Source: Streptomyces nymphaeiformis
Lineage (GTDB): Bacteria > Actinomycetota > Actinomycetes > Streptomycetales > Streptomycetaceae
Direction: 5' to 3'
DNA: 64,000 nucleotides
NCBI RefSeq assembly: GCF_014203895.1
Contig: NZ_JACHJY010000002.1
Span: forward strand, 434,001-498,000
The position numbers and the translations under genes are program-made. Shown piece after piece: positions 10,201 through 17,466 of the stretch; the first letter of the stretch is position 1; the number at the start of each line of letters is the position of its first letter. The notes below the pieces were generated by a model, which saw nothing but the letters and a program-made list of their open reading frames with translations, did no database searches and was not told where the DNA came from.

Positions 10201-12068
10201 ACCGCCTGACGGCGCGGAACGCCGACGGCGCCGTGACCCACTACGCCTACGACCGCTCCGGCGCCCTCGTCGAGGCGCGCACCGCCACCTCCACGCTCAC
10301 CGTCGAACGGGACGCGCTCGGCCGGCCCCTCGCCGAGACCGTCGACGGACGCACCCTCCGGCACGCCTACGACACGGCCGGACGCCGCGTCATGCGCATC
10401 ACGCCGACCGGCGCGATCAGCCGGCTCCTGTACGACGCGGCGGGAGACCGGGTCGCCCTCGTCACCGGCGGCCACGCGCTCACCTTCACCCACGACCCCC
10501 TCGGCCGCGAACTCACCCGCAGCTGGGGCGCCCCCGGGTCGGCCACCACGCTCACCACCGACTGGGACCGGATCGGCCGTCCCGTCGGCCAGACGCTGAC
10601 GGCGCCCGGTTCACCGGACCCGGTGCGCGCCCGCGACTACGCCTACCGCGCCGACGGCTACCCCGTCACCCTGGGCGAGACCACGGGAAACCGCACGCGC
10701 CGGGACAAGCGCATCACCCTCGACCCGGTGGGCAGGCCGCTGTCCGTCGAGGCACCCGACTGGGTCGAGCGGTACGCGTACGACGCGGCCGGCAACCAGA
10801 CCTCGGCCGAATGGCCCGAGGCCGCAGGCCACACCGAGGCCCGCGGCCCGCGCGCATACGAGGGCGCCCACCTGGTCTCCGCAGGCGCCGTCCACTACGA
10901 GCACGACGCCGCCGGCCGGGTCGTCCTGCGCCGCCGCACCCGCCTCTCCCGCAAGCCCGACGCATGGCGGTACGCCTACGACGCCGAGGACCGCCTGGTC
11001 TCCTGCACCACGCCCGACGGCACCCTGTGGACCTACGCCTACGACCCGCTCGGCCGCCGCAGCGCCAAGCACCGGATGGCGGCCGACGGCACCACGGTCG
11101 TCGAGACGATCCGCTTCACCTGGGACGGCCCCCTCCTCGTCGAGCAGTACGACGAGACCGCCGGCACCATCCTCACCTGGGAGTACGAGGGCCACCGGCC
11201 CCTCGTCCAGTACGAGCGCAGGCCGCTGGACGACGACGAGGTCGACGCGCGCTTCTTCGCCGTCGTCACCGACCTGGTCGGCACCCCCACCGAACTGGTC
11301 TCCGCGGAAGGGGACACGGCCTGGCGCAGCCGGTCCACCACCTGGGGCACCACGGGATGGAACACGGCCGCCACCGCCTACATCCCGCTGCGCTTCCCCG
11401 GGCAGTACGCCGACCCCGAGACCGGCCTCCATTCCAGCTACTTCCGGCACTACGACCCCGACACCGCACGCTTCACGAGCCCCGACCCGCTCGGCCTCGC
11501 CCCGGCGCCCAACCCCTCGACGTACGTGGTCAATCCGTGGGTGTGGACCGACCCCCTCGGCCTGGCGCCCAAGCGGTGCCAGATGGACGCCTACGACTGG
11601 GACGGCTCGATCCGGTACGGACGCCTCGACCACCTGGGCAGGCCCACCGGCGTCTATGCCTGCCTGCGGCCCGAGATCATCGACGCGAAGAAGGGCACGG
11701 AGGCCGGAAAGCTCAAGCCGCCGGGCTGGCGCGGCGACGGCACCGCCTTCAACGAGGCCCGCGGCCACCTCCTCGCCGACCGGCTCGGCGGCGCGGGCAA
11801 GGGGCGCCTGGCCTGGCACAACCTCGTCACCCAGACCCAGACCCCGACCAACTCGCCCGACCAGCGCGACCAGGTGGAGCAGGTCATCTTCGACCAGGTG
11901 ACGAAGAACAAGGAGGTCGTGCAGTACCACATCAAGCCGATCTACGCGGGCTCCAACCCGATCCCGATCCGGCTGGAGTTCACGGCCTTCGGCAACAAGG
12001 GCTTCTCGTTCACCCACAGCATCGAGAATCCGGCCGCGGGCGTCCGGACCGCCGTACCGGGCCTATAG
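7278..12068 (+). CDS. RHS polymorphic toxin: CpnT/WXG-like N-terminus, DUF6531, YD repeats, nuclease tip
   Basis: A 1,596-residue, apparently complete toxin starting at GTG 7278 with GGGAGGAGA about 20 bases upstream. The first 200 residues (VPDWADTLLDLIGVAWP..., then a long helical and hydrophobic stretch with LGYLASEAGIAISLIPVTFG) resemble the CpnT/WXG-type N-terminal helical domain. That domain suggests export by a type VII-like secretion route (inference). A basic, charged linker is followed by DUF6531 (CKNDPVDVATGKMLLPQTDL, near 8,450). YD repeats fill about 9,000-11,400 and the RHS core ends at SSYFRHYDPDTARFTSPDPLGL (near 11,430). The last 160 residues carry ARGHLLADRLGG, WHNLVTQTQTPTN and a late E/QVEQVIFDQV, an Endonuclease_NS_2-type site related to the tip of the first RHS protein. 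The next gene is the likely immunity partner. Confidence 0.9.
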   Translation: MAVTVPDWADTLLDLIGVAWPNVDEDAYREMADALREFADDLEDDGQLANNHFERLLSSGEGEAIDALDEHWQKVKGKHFKDIAGAARTIAGGLDLAAGAVEGMKLAALVQLGYLASEAGIAISLIPVTFGLSSLIGAGAMRATQEVVKRLIKECVEEAVGYVVSALTEPAVAALEGMAADLVVQLGAMAIGLQDGVDLDQTKKAGTDGFKDGVQSGKEAMNLASAGSGSKGPGSGLKNLHIEHDEHDHASTQLNTVSVRIHGKTTGKLTKAKTAHGRTRGRDSIADAIDPVADKAMEALTKAAKSMGDHVGQTLPKVVKQISVDHKNTDDDLRDRFARQRKGDHDNDHGGKGNGSPRKDHDDVRTRPNSVSDAKDDPRANGVSLDKTVCKNDPVDVATGKMLLPQTDLTLPGVLPLVLRRTHVSTYRYGQWFGRSWASTLDERIEVDASGGGAIWAREDGAVLIYPRLPRPGDDRVMPLEGDRLPLAHGGVSGDETSYEIHDPHSGQVRVYTGSPYRSSTAYWLSAIEDRNGNRIAFSRRSDGAPTAVSHSGGYVLQIAADASRVTGLAVRGPGEPAAVVGYAYSPSGDLTRLTGPEGPAGPAMTFSYDGDSRITSWTDRNDTTFRYVYDAEGRVSGTVGPDGILSSRFAYDVHPDTGHRVTRYTDSTGATTTLVLDDRLQVVAETDPLGHTTRLTWDPYDRPLTRTDPLGHTTELTWDEAGNLVEVRLPDGSTATARYDERNLPLEVVAADGTPWRQTFDELGNCTSTEGPDGAVTRFTHDATGAVASVSDPLGATLRIRSDRAGLPLEITGTDGGVATVERDHRGRPLVITDPAGGREEFSWDHDDRLRHRVAADGTRESWSWDAEGNCLAYTDAAGGVWTTEYGPFDKPVARLAPDGARHELRYDTELRLLRVTNPLGQDWHYRYDAAGRLEAETDFDGRDLSYGYDAANRLTSRTTALGRTVAYTWDAMDRLTARNADGAVTHYAYDRSGALVEARTATSTLTVERDALGRPLAETVDGRTLRHAYDTAGRRVMRITPTGAISRLLYDAAGDRVALVTGGHALTFTHDPLGRELTRSWGAPGSATTLTTDWDRIGRPVGQTLTAPGSPDPVRARDYAYRADGYPVTLGETTGNRTRRDKRITLDPVGRPLSVEAPDWVERYAYDAAGNQTSAEWPEAAGHTEARGPRAYEGAHLVSAGAVHYEHDAAGRVVLRRRTRLSRKPDAWRYAYDAEDRLVSCTTPDGTLWTYAYDPLGRRSAKHRMAADGTTVVETIRFTWDGPLLVEQYDETAGTILTWEYEGHRPLVQYERRPLDDDEVDARFFAVVTDLVGTPTELVSAEGDTAWRSRSTTWGTTGWNTAATAYIPLRFPGQYADPETGLHSSYFRHYDPDTARFTSPDPLGLAPAPNPSTYVVNPWVWTDPLGLAPKRCQMDAYDWDGSIRYGRLDHLGRPTGVYACLRPEIIDAKKGTEAGKLKPPGWRGDGTAFNEARGHLLADRLGGAGKGRLAWHNLVTQTQTPTNSPDQRDQVEQVIFDQVTKNKEVVQYHIKPIYAGSNPIPIRLEFTAFGNKGFSFTHSIENPAAGVRTAVPGL

Positions 12069-12102
12069 CATCGCAACCGAACCGCCCCTGGAGGATCCGC
12101 GC

Positions 12103-13182
12103 ATGACCCGCACCACGCCCCCGCGCCCCGTCGACGTCGAAGCGGTGTTCCCCGCGCTCGCCCGGCACCGGCGGACGACCACGCGACTGCACCCCCGGCA
12201 GGGCACGGCGAAGCCGGAGGAGAGCTCGGTGGCGGGGCCGCTCCTCTGGCCCGCCGACGAGCCGTGGCCGGTGTGCACCGCCGTACACCCCAAGGGCACG
12301 GGACACCTGCTGACCGACGTACGGCTCCGCCGGCGCATCCAGGACGAGGCCCGGGGGCGGGAGTTCACCGTCGAGGAGCGGCGGCTCCTCGACGGGATGG
12401 CGAGGGGAACGCACGTCCCCGAGCTCCGCGACGAGGACCCGCTGCCGCTGCTCGCCGTCGCCCAGCTCCACACCCGGGACGTCCCGGACCTCGTCGGGCC
12501 CGAGGGGCACGACCTGCTCCAGGTCTTCTGGTGCCCCTTCGAGGCCCACGGCCCCGAGCGGACCATCGACGTCCGGCTGCGCTGGCGCCGCTCGGCCGAC
12601 GTCGGCGCGGTGCTCGCCCCGCAGCCCGAACCGCCGGTCGCGGGGCGCGAGGAGTGCGTCCCCACCTCCTGCGTCGTCCACCCGGAACAGGTCGTCGAGC
12701 ACGAGTACCTCGGGCTGCTCGGGGAGGAGCTCCAGGAGGAGATCGCCGAGTGGGAGGAGGGCCTCCTCGACGAGGACGAGGACGACGCGTACGACTCCTC
12801 CTCGCCCGCGAGCTACGCGACGTACGAGGAGTACGAGGCCGCCATGGCCGCCGCCCGCGCGCAGGAGCCCGAAGAGATCGACTACATGAGCGACCTCTCG
12901 ATCGCCCCCGGCTGGAAGGTCGGAGGCTTCGCCTCCTGGCACCTGACCGACCCCAGGCCCGTGGACTGCGCCACGTGCGGGACGCCGATGCCGCCGCTGC
13001 TCACCGTCGCCAGGGTGGAGTGCGACGGCGCCTCGCGCAGCTGGCTGCCGGTCGAGGACCGCGACGCGGCGGACGACCCGCGGGTCATCGACCCGGTCGG
13101 CGTCTACCTGGGCCGCGGTCTCATGCGCGTCCACACCTGCCCGGCCGACCCGGACCACCCGCACCGGCTCAGCTTCCAGTGA
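12103..13182 (+). CDS. DUF1963-like protein, candidate immunity to the second RHS nuclease
   Basis: A 359-residue soluble protein starting 34 bases after the RHS stop, with a good GGAGGA ribosome site. PLLWPADEPWPVC...LLAVAQLHTRDVPDLVGPEGHDLLQVFWCPFEAHG follows the pattern of the YwqG/DUF1963 family (WP..., LxFLAQIdL..., GxLxFF). The middle is very acidic (EEGLLDEDEDDAYDSSS). A late CATCGTPMPPLLTVA pair of cysteines may bind zinc or be structural. DUF1963-type proteins recur downstream of polymorphic toxins. The immunity role here is inferred from adjacency only. Confidence 0.65.
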   Translation: MTRTTPPRPVDVEAVFPALARHRRTTTRLHPRQGTAKPEESSVAGPLLWPADEPWPVCTAVHPKGTGHLLTDVRLRRRIQDEARGREFTVEERRLLDGMARGTHVPELRDEDPLPLLAVAQLHTRDVPDLVGPEGHDLLQVFWCPFEAHGPERTIDVRLRWRRSADVGAVLAPQPEPPVAGREECVPTSCVVHPEQVVEHEYLGLLGEELQEEIAEWEEGLLDEDEDDAYDSSSPASYATYEEYEAAMAAARAQEPEEIDYMSDLSIAPGWKVGGFASWHLTDPRPVDCATCGTPMPPLLTVARVECDGASRSWLPVEDRDAADDPRVIDPVGVYLGRGLMRVHTCPADPDHPHRLSFQ

Positions 13183-13277
13183 CCCCCTCGCGGCCGACTT
13201 TTCCTGCGGATTGCCTGCATGACGATGTCTTGCCGCAGTCTTGGCGGCGCTTTGGCGGGTGGCGTCAGCCCCCGCAC

Positions 13278-13283
13278 TAGCGT
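13278..13283 (+). promoter_or_regulatory. -10 element of a probable leaderless promoter
   Basis: TAGCGT (TAnnnT) ends 7 nt before the ATG at 13291 and no Shine-Dalgarno sequence is visible. This is the spacing expected when transcription begins at the start codon, and it supports that start over the upstream in-frame ATG at 13219. Confidence 0.5.
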
Positions 13284-13290
13284 TCGCTGC

Positions 13291-13971
13291 ATGGCGACGA
13301 ACCCCCCACGCACCAGCCAGGTCCAGGTCCTGCCGTACCGCAGACCCACCCGCGGTCGCGACTACTGGATCCTCGACGACGTCCTGCCCGACCCCGACGC
13401 CGTACGTGTCCGCATGCTCGAACGGGACGACTGGGTCGAGGGCTACCCCCACAAGCCCGAGCCGTGGCCGGGCCTGCGCACGATGCCCGGCCTCGAACCG
13501 GCCGAACTCGCCCATGTGGAGAAGCTGGTACGGAAGACCGTCGGGGTGCAGAAGCTCTGGACCGTGGACCCCGTCGGCGGCGGCACCTTCAACCACAACT
13601 GCGTCCAGGTCGTCGGCGAGGGCGAGTGCGAACCGCGCCCGCACACCGACTCCCGGAGCCTGTGCCGGTACGCGGCGGTGCTGTACCTGAGCCCGGACCT
13701 GCCCAAGGACTGCGGCACCAGCTTCTACCGCCAGAACCTGCCGGGCGGTGTCCTCGGCGGCAACCAGGTGCTCGCCCCGCACAACAACCTGGTCGACGCG
13801 CTCGGCACCCGCTTCGTGCCGGCGGACTCCTTCACCGAGGACCTGCGCGTCCCGCCCCGCTACAACCGCCTGCTGCTGTACTCGGCCAACCTCATCCACA
13901 CCGCGACCGCGTACGCGGGCACCACCCTGGAGGACAAGCGGATGACGGCCGTCTTCTTCTGGATGGCCTAG
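13291..13971 (+). CDS. Small Fe(II)/2OG-type oxygenase-like protein (DUF6445-like)
   Basis: A 226-residue cytoplasmic protein. HTDSRSLCRYAAVLYLSPDLPKDCGTSFYRQ followed by NRLLLYSANLIHTATAY gives the H-x-D...H order of a non-haem iron centre with a GTSFYR strand. This resembles DUF6445 and prolyl-hydroxylase-like proteins. The substrate is unknown. It is the last plus-strand gene before a convergent pair and shares the four bases CTAG of its stop with the stop of the winged-helix gene. The start at 13291 is supported by the leaderless promoter; an ATG at 13219 would add 24 residues of poor composition. Confidence 0.6.
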   Translation: MATNPPRTSQVQVLPYRRPTRGRDYWILDDVLPDPDAVRVRMLERDDWVEGYPHKPEPWPGLRTMPGLEPAELAHVEKLVRKTVGVQKLWTVDPVGGGTFNHNCVQVVGEGECEPRPHTDSRSLCRYAAVLYLSPDLPKDCGTSFYRQNLPGGVLGGNQVLAPHNNLVDALGTRFVPADSFTEDLRVPPRYNRLLLYSANLIHTATAYAGTTLEDKRMTAVFFWMA

Positions 13972-14294
13972 GAGCCGCCCTGTTCGATCTGCTGGATGAG
14001 CCGCTTGAGCTGGGTGACCTCGTCCTTGAGGGCGCGATCGCCGGAGGGGGTGAGGGAGAGCCAGGTGCGGGCGCGCTTGCCCTCGTAGCCCTTCTCGATG
14101 TCGATCAGTCCGGCCTTCTCCAGGACGGACAGGTGCTGGCTGAGGTTTCCGGCCGTGAGGCCGAGCGCCGTGCGCAGGAAGCCGAACTCGACGCGGCGCG
14201 CCTGGTGGGCGACGGTGAGGATGCCGAGGCGGACGCGCTGGTGGACGACGTCGTCCAGACCGGTGACGGGGTGCGGTTCGGGCTGATCGGTCAT
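13968..14294 (-). CDS. Winged-helix transcriptional regulator (MarR/ArsR-like, HTH_34 type)
   Basis: A 108-residue DNA-binding protein. HQRVRLGILTVAHQARRVEFGFLRTALGLTAGNLSQHLSVLEKAGLIDIEKGYEGKRARTW is a standard winged helix with recognition helix TAGNLSQHLSVLEKAG, and the C-terminal helix could form the dimer. Its start overlaps the stop of the upstream membrane-protein gene (ATGA), so the two are translationally coupled. Such pairs usually have the regulator controlling its own operon, possibly through the inverted repeat at 15,038-15,054. The ligand is unknown. Confidence 0.8.
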   Translation of the reverse strand: MTDQPEPHPVTGLDDVVHQRVRLGILTVAHQARRVEFGFLRTALGLTAGNLSQHLSVLEKAGLIDIEKGYEGKRARTWLSLTPSGDRALKDEVTQLKRLIQQIEQGGS

Positions 14295-15022
14295 GCCGCG
14301 CTGCGCCGTCCGGTCGGCTCGGCCAGGCGGAAGCCGAGGGCGCCGAGCAGGAGGAGCACGCCGGGGACGGCGAAGTGGGGCAGGGAGGCCCAGGCCGAGG
14401 TGGCGGGGATCCCCGCCCAGCCGGTCGGCAGCGGGACCAGTTCGACGGCCAGGTAGGCGACGGCGAGCAGCAGCAGGGCGCGGCTGCGCTCCACCCGGGC
14501 GAGGACGAGGAGCGGCAGCCCGACGGCCGTGGCGTTCCCGGCGAGCCGTTCGAGGAACAGCGTGACACCGGAGCCGGGGTCGAGGTGCAGGCCCCAGAGG
14601 TCGACCTGCTCGCCGGGGCCCGGGATCCCGTGGCGCAGGGTCCAGAGGGCGGTGGCGCTCGACAGCGCGACCAGGGCGATGCCGGTCAGGACGTACGGGC
14701 GGACGGGTGTGCCGACGCCACGGGAACGGGAGCGGCGGACGTAGAAGTACGCCGTCGCGGTGTAGGCCAGGGCGAGCCCGACGGGCCAGTAGACCGGCGA
14801 GCCCTGGCTGACCAGGGTGCAGCTGCCGCCCGTCGGGCAGGGGACGGTCTCGACCTCGGTGGTGAAGCGGCCGACGAGGATCCCGCCCAGGGTGAGCAGC
14901 CCCATCAGCAGGAGCGGGAACCAGGTGCCGCGCTGCGCGGCACGGACCTTGCGGGTGAGGTCGCCGAGGCCGGCGAGGACGTCGCGGGGCGTGCCGGGTG
15001 AGGGCATCGATGCGTCTGTCAT
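14291..15022 (-). CDS. Multi-pass membrane protein co-expressed with the winged-helix regulator
   Basis: A 243-residue protein with about five or six hydrophobic segments (GTWFPLLLMGLLTLGGILVG, YWPVGLALAYTATAYFYV, YVLTGIALVALSSATALW, GLPLLVLARVERSRALLLLAVAYLAVELV, FAVPGVLLLLGALGFRL). A Cys pair (VPCPTGGSCTLV) in the first outside loop could form a disulfide. It has no recognised family motif and I do not assign a function. It is the first gene of a two-gene unit with the regulator. Confidence 0.75.
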   Translation of the reverse strand: MTDASMPSPGTPRDVLAGLGDLTRKVRAAQRGTWFPLLLMGLLTLGGILVGRFTTEVETVPCPTGGSCTLVSQGSPVYWPVGLALAYTATAYFYVRRSRSRGVGTPVRPYVLTGIALVALSSATALWTLRHGIPGPGEQVDLWGLHLDPGSGVTLFLERLAGNATAVGLPLLVLARVERSRALLLLAVAYLAVELVPLPTGWAGIPATSAWASLPHFAVPGVLLLLGALGFRLAEPTGRRSAA

Positions 15023-15037
15023 GCCGTCAGCTTTGCA

Positions 15038-15054
15038 TCACAAACCAGTTGTGA
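15038..15054. promoter_or_regulatory. Inverted repeat TCACAA-N5-TTGTGA, operator candidate
   Basis: Perfect 6-bp arms spaced by 5 bases lie 16 bases upstream of the membrane-protein start. This is the expected place for autoregulation by the winged-helix protein encoded in the same unit (inference). Confidence 0.45.
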
Positions 15055-15100
15055 CAAGAGAGTCGAGTCCGTCGCCTGTCGCCTGCACGCCTTGCATGAA

Positions 15101-15115
15101 TGGCACGTTGTGCCA
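15101..15115. promoter_or_regulatory. Inverted repeat TGGCAC-GTT-GTGCCA
   Basis: Perfect 6-bp arms with a 3-base centre lie between the divergent membrane-protein and phosphatase genes, 76 bases before the phosphatase ATG. Possible operator for either gene; the binding protein is unknown. Confidence 0.35.
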
Positions 15116-15190
15116 CTTGTCTTCGGTGGGGTGCCCTCCAGCCATTCCGCGTTCATGCGAGGTTCGCCCCGGCCGCCCAGTCTCACGGCC

Positions 15191-16276
15191 ATGAACAAGG
15201 CCACTCTGTCCGCGACCGCCGTCGCCTCCGCCCTCGCCCTCTCCGTGCCGCTCGCGCCGGCCGCCACCGCCGCCGCGTGGGACCAGCCGCGGAACCCCGA
15301 ACAGCACCACTCCGGCCGGGCCGTTCCGTTCACCGAGGCCACCGTCACGGCCGAGGCCGACGGCTCCTTCACCCTCGCCTGGAAGGCGGAGGGCGTCACG
15401 CGCGTCGAGATCCGCGCCAACGGCAGGGTCGTCGCACGGGGCGCCGCCACGGGCCGCGCGGTGGTCACCGGCCTGCCCGCCGCCGACCGCCAGTGGTTCT
15501 GGTTCGAGGCCGACCGCGGCCAGGGCCTGCGACTCGCCGACCGGCTCGTCAAGCTCTCCGGCACGGTCAACCTCCGCGACGCCGGCGGCTACCGCACCGA
15601 GAACGGCCAGTGGGTCAGGATGGGCGAGGTCTACCGCTCCGACGCCCTGAACCACCTGACCGACGAGGACCAGGCCAAGCTCCGGCGCCTGCGCGTCAAG
15701 ACCGTCTTCGACCTGCGCATGGAGGACGAGCGCGCCAAGGACCCCGACAAGGTCCCCGCCGGCGCCGACTACGTCGTCGCGGACGTCTTCGCCGGCTCGG
15801 GCGCCTTCCCGAGCATGCCGAGGACCCCCGCCGAGGCGGAGCGGATGATGATCGACGCGGAGAAGGCCATGGTCAGCGGCGACGGTGGCAAGAAGGCGTA
15901 CGGCCAGGTGCTCGACGCGATGGGCGAGGACGACGAGCGTTCCGTGCTCTTCCACTGCACGGCGGGCAAGGACCGCACCGGATGGTCCAACGCGGCCCTG
16001 CTGACCGCCCTCGGCGTGCCGAGGGAGACCGTCATGGCCGACTACCTCGCCAGCAACACGTACCGCAAGGCCGCCAACGACGCCCTCCTCGGCCACCTGC
16101 CGCCGCAGCAGGCCGCCGTCTACAAGCCGCTCCTCGACGTCCGCGCCGAGTACCTCAACTCCGGCTACGACGAGGTCGAGGCGACGTACGGCTCCTTCGA
16201 CCGCTACCTCAAGGACGCCCTCGGCATCGACCACCGCGAGCTGAAGCGGCTGAAGAAGGCCCTCCTCGTCGGCTGA
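15191..16276 (+). CDS. Secreted tyrosine/serine protein phosphatase
   Basis: A 361-residue protein with an export signal (MNKATLSATAVASALALSVP...ATAAA), so it should act outside the membrane. A short beta domain (about residues 45-120) precedes the phosphatase domain. TVNLRDAGGYRTENG and VYRSDALNHLTDED open the domain, and FHCTAGKDRTGW supplies the CX5R P-loop (Cys nucleophile, Arg). This is the tyrosine-protein phosphatase family (PF13350-like) seen widely in actinobacteria. The ATG at 15191 gives the clean signal peptide; an in-frame ATG at 15155 would add 12 residues. Substrate may be a phosphoprotein or phosphoinositide; the sequence does not decide. Confidence 0.85.
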   Translation: MNKATLSATAVASALALSVPLAPAATAAAWDQPRNPEQHHSGRAVPFTEATVTAEADGSFTLAWKAEGVTRVEIRANGRVVARGAATGRAVVTGLPAADRQWFWFEADRGQGLRLADRLVKLSGTVNLRDAGGYRTENGQWVRMGEVYRSDALNHLTDEDQAKLRRLRVKTVFDLRMEDERAKDPDKVPAGADYVVADVFAGSGAFPSMPRTPAEAERMMIDAEKAMVSGDGGKKAYGQVLDAMGEDDERSVLFHCTAGKDRTGWSNAALLTALGVPRETVMADYLASNTYRKAANDALLGHLPPQQAAVYKPLLDVRAEYLNSGYDEVEATYGSFDRYLKDALGIDHRELKRLKKALLVG

Positions 16277-16421
16277 GCCCGGTCGGCGGGGGAGCGACGC
16301 GGGGACGGGCGAGCCCCGGGGCGGTGTTCGAACCGACCTCCGCGACGAGCGCGCGCCGGTCCTGCTCGGGCCACGTCGTGAGGCCGCACGCCTCTACGCG
16401 CTGGAGGTCTGCTGACCCGCC

Positions 16422-16457
16422 GCTCACGGGCCGCCGCCGACGCGGCGGCCCGTGAGC
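16422..16457. terminator. Bidirectional hairpin terminator
   Basis: A perfect 16-bp stem (GCTCACGGGCCGCCGC) with a 4-base loop sits between the convergent phosphatase gene and the end of the aromatic-degradation operon. Confidence 0.8.
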
Positions 16458-16462
16458 CCCGG

Positions 16463-17464
16463 TCAGCCCGCGCGCCCGCAGCGCTCGGTGTCGATCTCGG
16501 CGAGGGTGGCCTCGTTGTAGCGGGGGCCGTGCACGGTCGCGCTGTTCAGCAGGCGCCCCGCCGTGTCGAGCACCTCGCCGGGCACGTCGGCGTCGAGCGT
16601 CGAGAGGTTCTCCCGCAGGTGTGCCACCGACCGGGTTCCCGGGATCGCGATGACGTGGGGACCCCGGGAGAGGACCCAGGCCAGGGCCAGCCGAGGAAGG
16701 CCGATGCCGGCCTGCTCGGCGAGCCGGGCCAGCTCGGAGCGCCGAGCCAGGTTGGCCGGGTAGTGCCGGGCGTCGAAGCGCGGCATGCCCCGCCGGATGT
16801 CGGAGGCCGGGAGCGCGTCCAGGTCCGGCGGGGCGTCGGTGAGCACGCCGCGGGCCAGCGGGCTGAAGGCCACCAGCGCCACCCCGAGTTCGCGGGCCGC
16901 CGCCAGCGTGCCCTCCTCGGGATTGCGCGACCAGAGGCTGTACTCGTTCTGCAGCGCGGCGATCGGGTGCACGGCGTGCGCCCGGCGCAGGGTCGCGGCC
17001 GACACCTCCGACAGCCCCAGGGCGCGCACCTTCCCGGCCGCTACCAGCTCGGCCATCGCCCCGACGCTCTCCTCGACCGGCACCTTCCGGTCGAGCCGGT
17101 GCAGGTGGTAGACGTCGATGACATCGGTACGGAGCCGGGCCAGCGCCTCGTCGGCGGTGCGCCGGATCGTCTCCGGGCGTCCGTCGATGACCCGGCGGCC
17201 GTCGACCCCGGTCATCCCGCACTTGCTGGCAAGCACGATCCGGTCCCGGTGGCCGGCGAGCACCCGGCCGACCAGCTCCTCGTTGGCGCCGAAGCCGTAC
17301 AGCGCGGCGGTGTCGAAGAGCGTCACGCCCTCCTCCACGGCCGTCAGCAGGAGCCGTTCGGCCTCCTCCGGCGTCGGCGCCACGCCGTACGCGTGGCTCA
17401 GGTTCATGCAGCCCAGGCCGACGGCCGGGACCTCGAAGGGCCCGATCCGGCGGGCCGTCGGCAT
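16463..17464 (-). CDS. Aldo/keto reductase, last gene of the protocatechuate operon
   Basis: A 333-residue NADPH-dependent oxidoreductase with the AKR tetrad visible: Asp in LFDTAALYG, Tyr in the same motif, Lys in ASKCGM and His in YHLHRLD. The cofactor site AIPGTRSVAHLRENL is near the C-terminus. The ATG lies 2 bases after the ligC-like stop (TGA-GC-ATG), so it is coupled to the lig operon. It is not a known step of protocatechuate 4,5-cleavage. It might reduce an aldehyde side-product or an aromatic aldehyde, which is inference only. Confidence 0.85.
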   Translation of the reverse strand: MPTARRIGPFEVPAVGLGCMNLSHAYGVAPTPEEAERLLLTAVEEGVTLFDTAALYGFGANEELVGRVLAGHRDRIVLASKCGMTGVDGRRVIDGRPETIRRTADEALARLRTDVIDVYHLHRLDRKVPVEESVGAMAELVAAGKVRALGLSEVSAATLRRAHAVHPIAALQNEYSLWSRNPEEGTLAAARELGVALVAFSPLARGVLTDAPPDLDALPASDIRRGMPRFDARHYPANLARRSELARLAEQAGIGLPRLALAWVLSRGPHVIAIPGTRSVAHLRENLSTLDADVPGEVLDTAGRLLNSATVHGPRYNEATLAEIDTERCGRAG

Positions 17465-17466
17465 GC

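Noticed and set aside
7197..10493. Very long minus-strand open frame (1,098 codons) opposite the second RHS gene
   Set aside because: It is the antisense shadow of YD repeats in high-GC DNA; its composition (long Val/Gly/Arg runs) is not protein-like, while the plus strand has recognisable domains throughout.
9000..11400. YD-repeat region as a possible CRISPR or minisatellite array
   Set aside because: The repetition is at the protein level with variable DNA, and repeat lengths vary as in RHS proteins; no spacer-repeat periodicity.
12010..14568. Minus-strand 852-codon frame across the DUF1963-like and oxygenase genes
   Set aside because: It crosses several real genes on both strands and lacks any coherent domain; stop-poor GC-rich DNA explains it.
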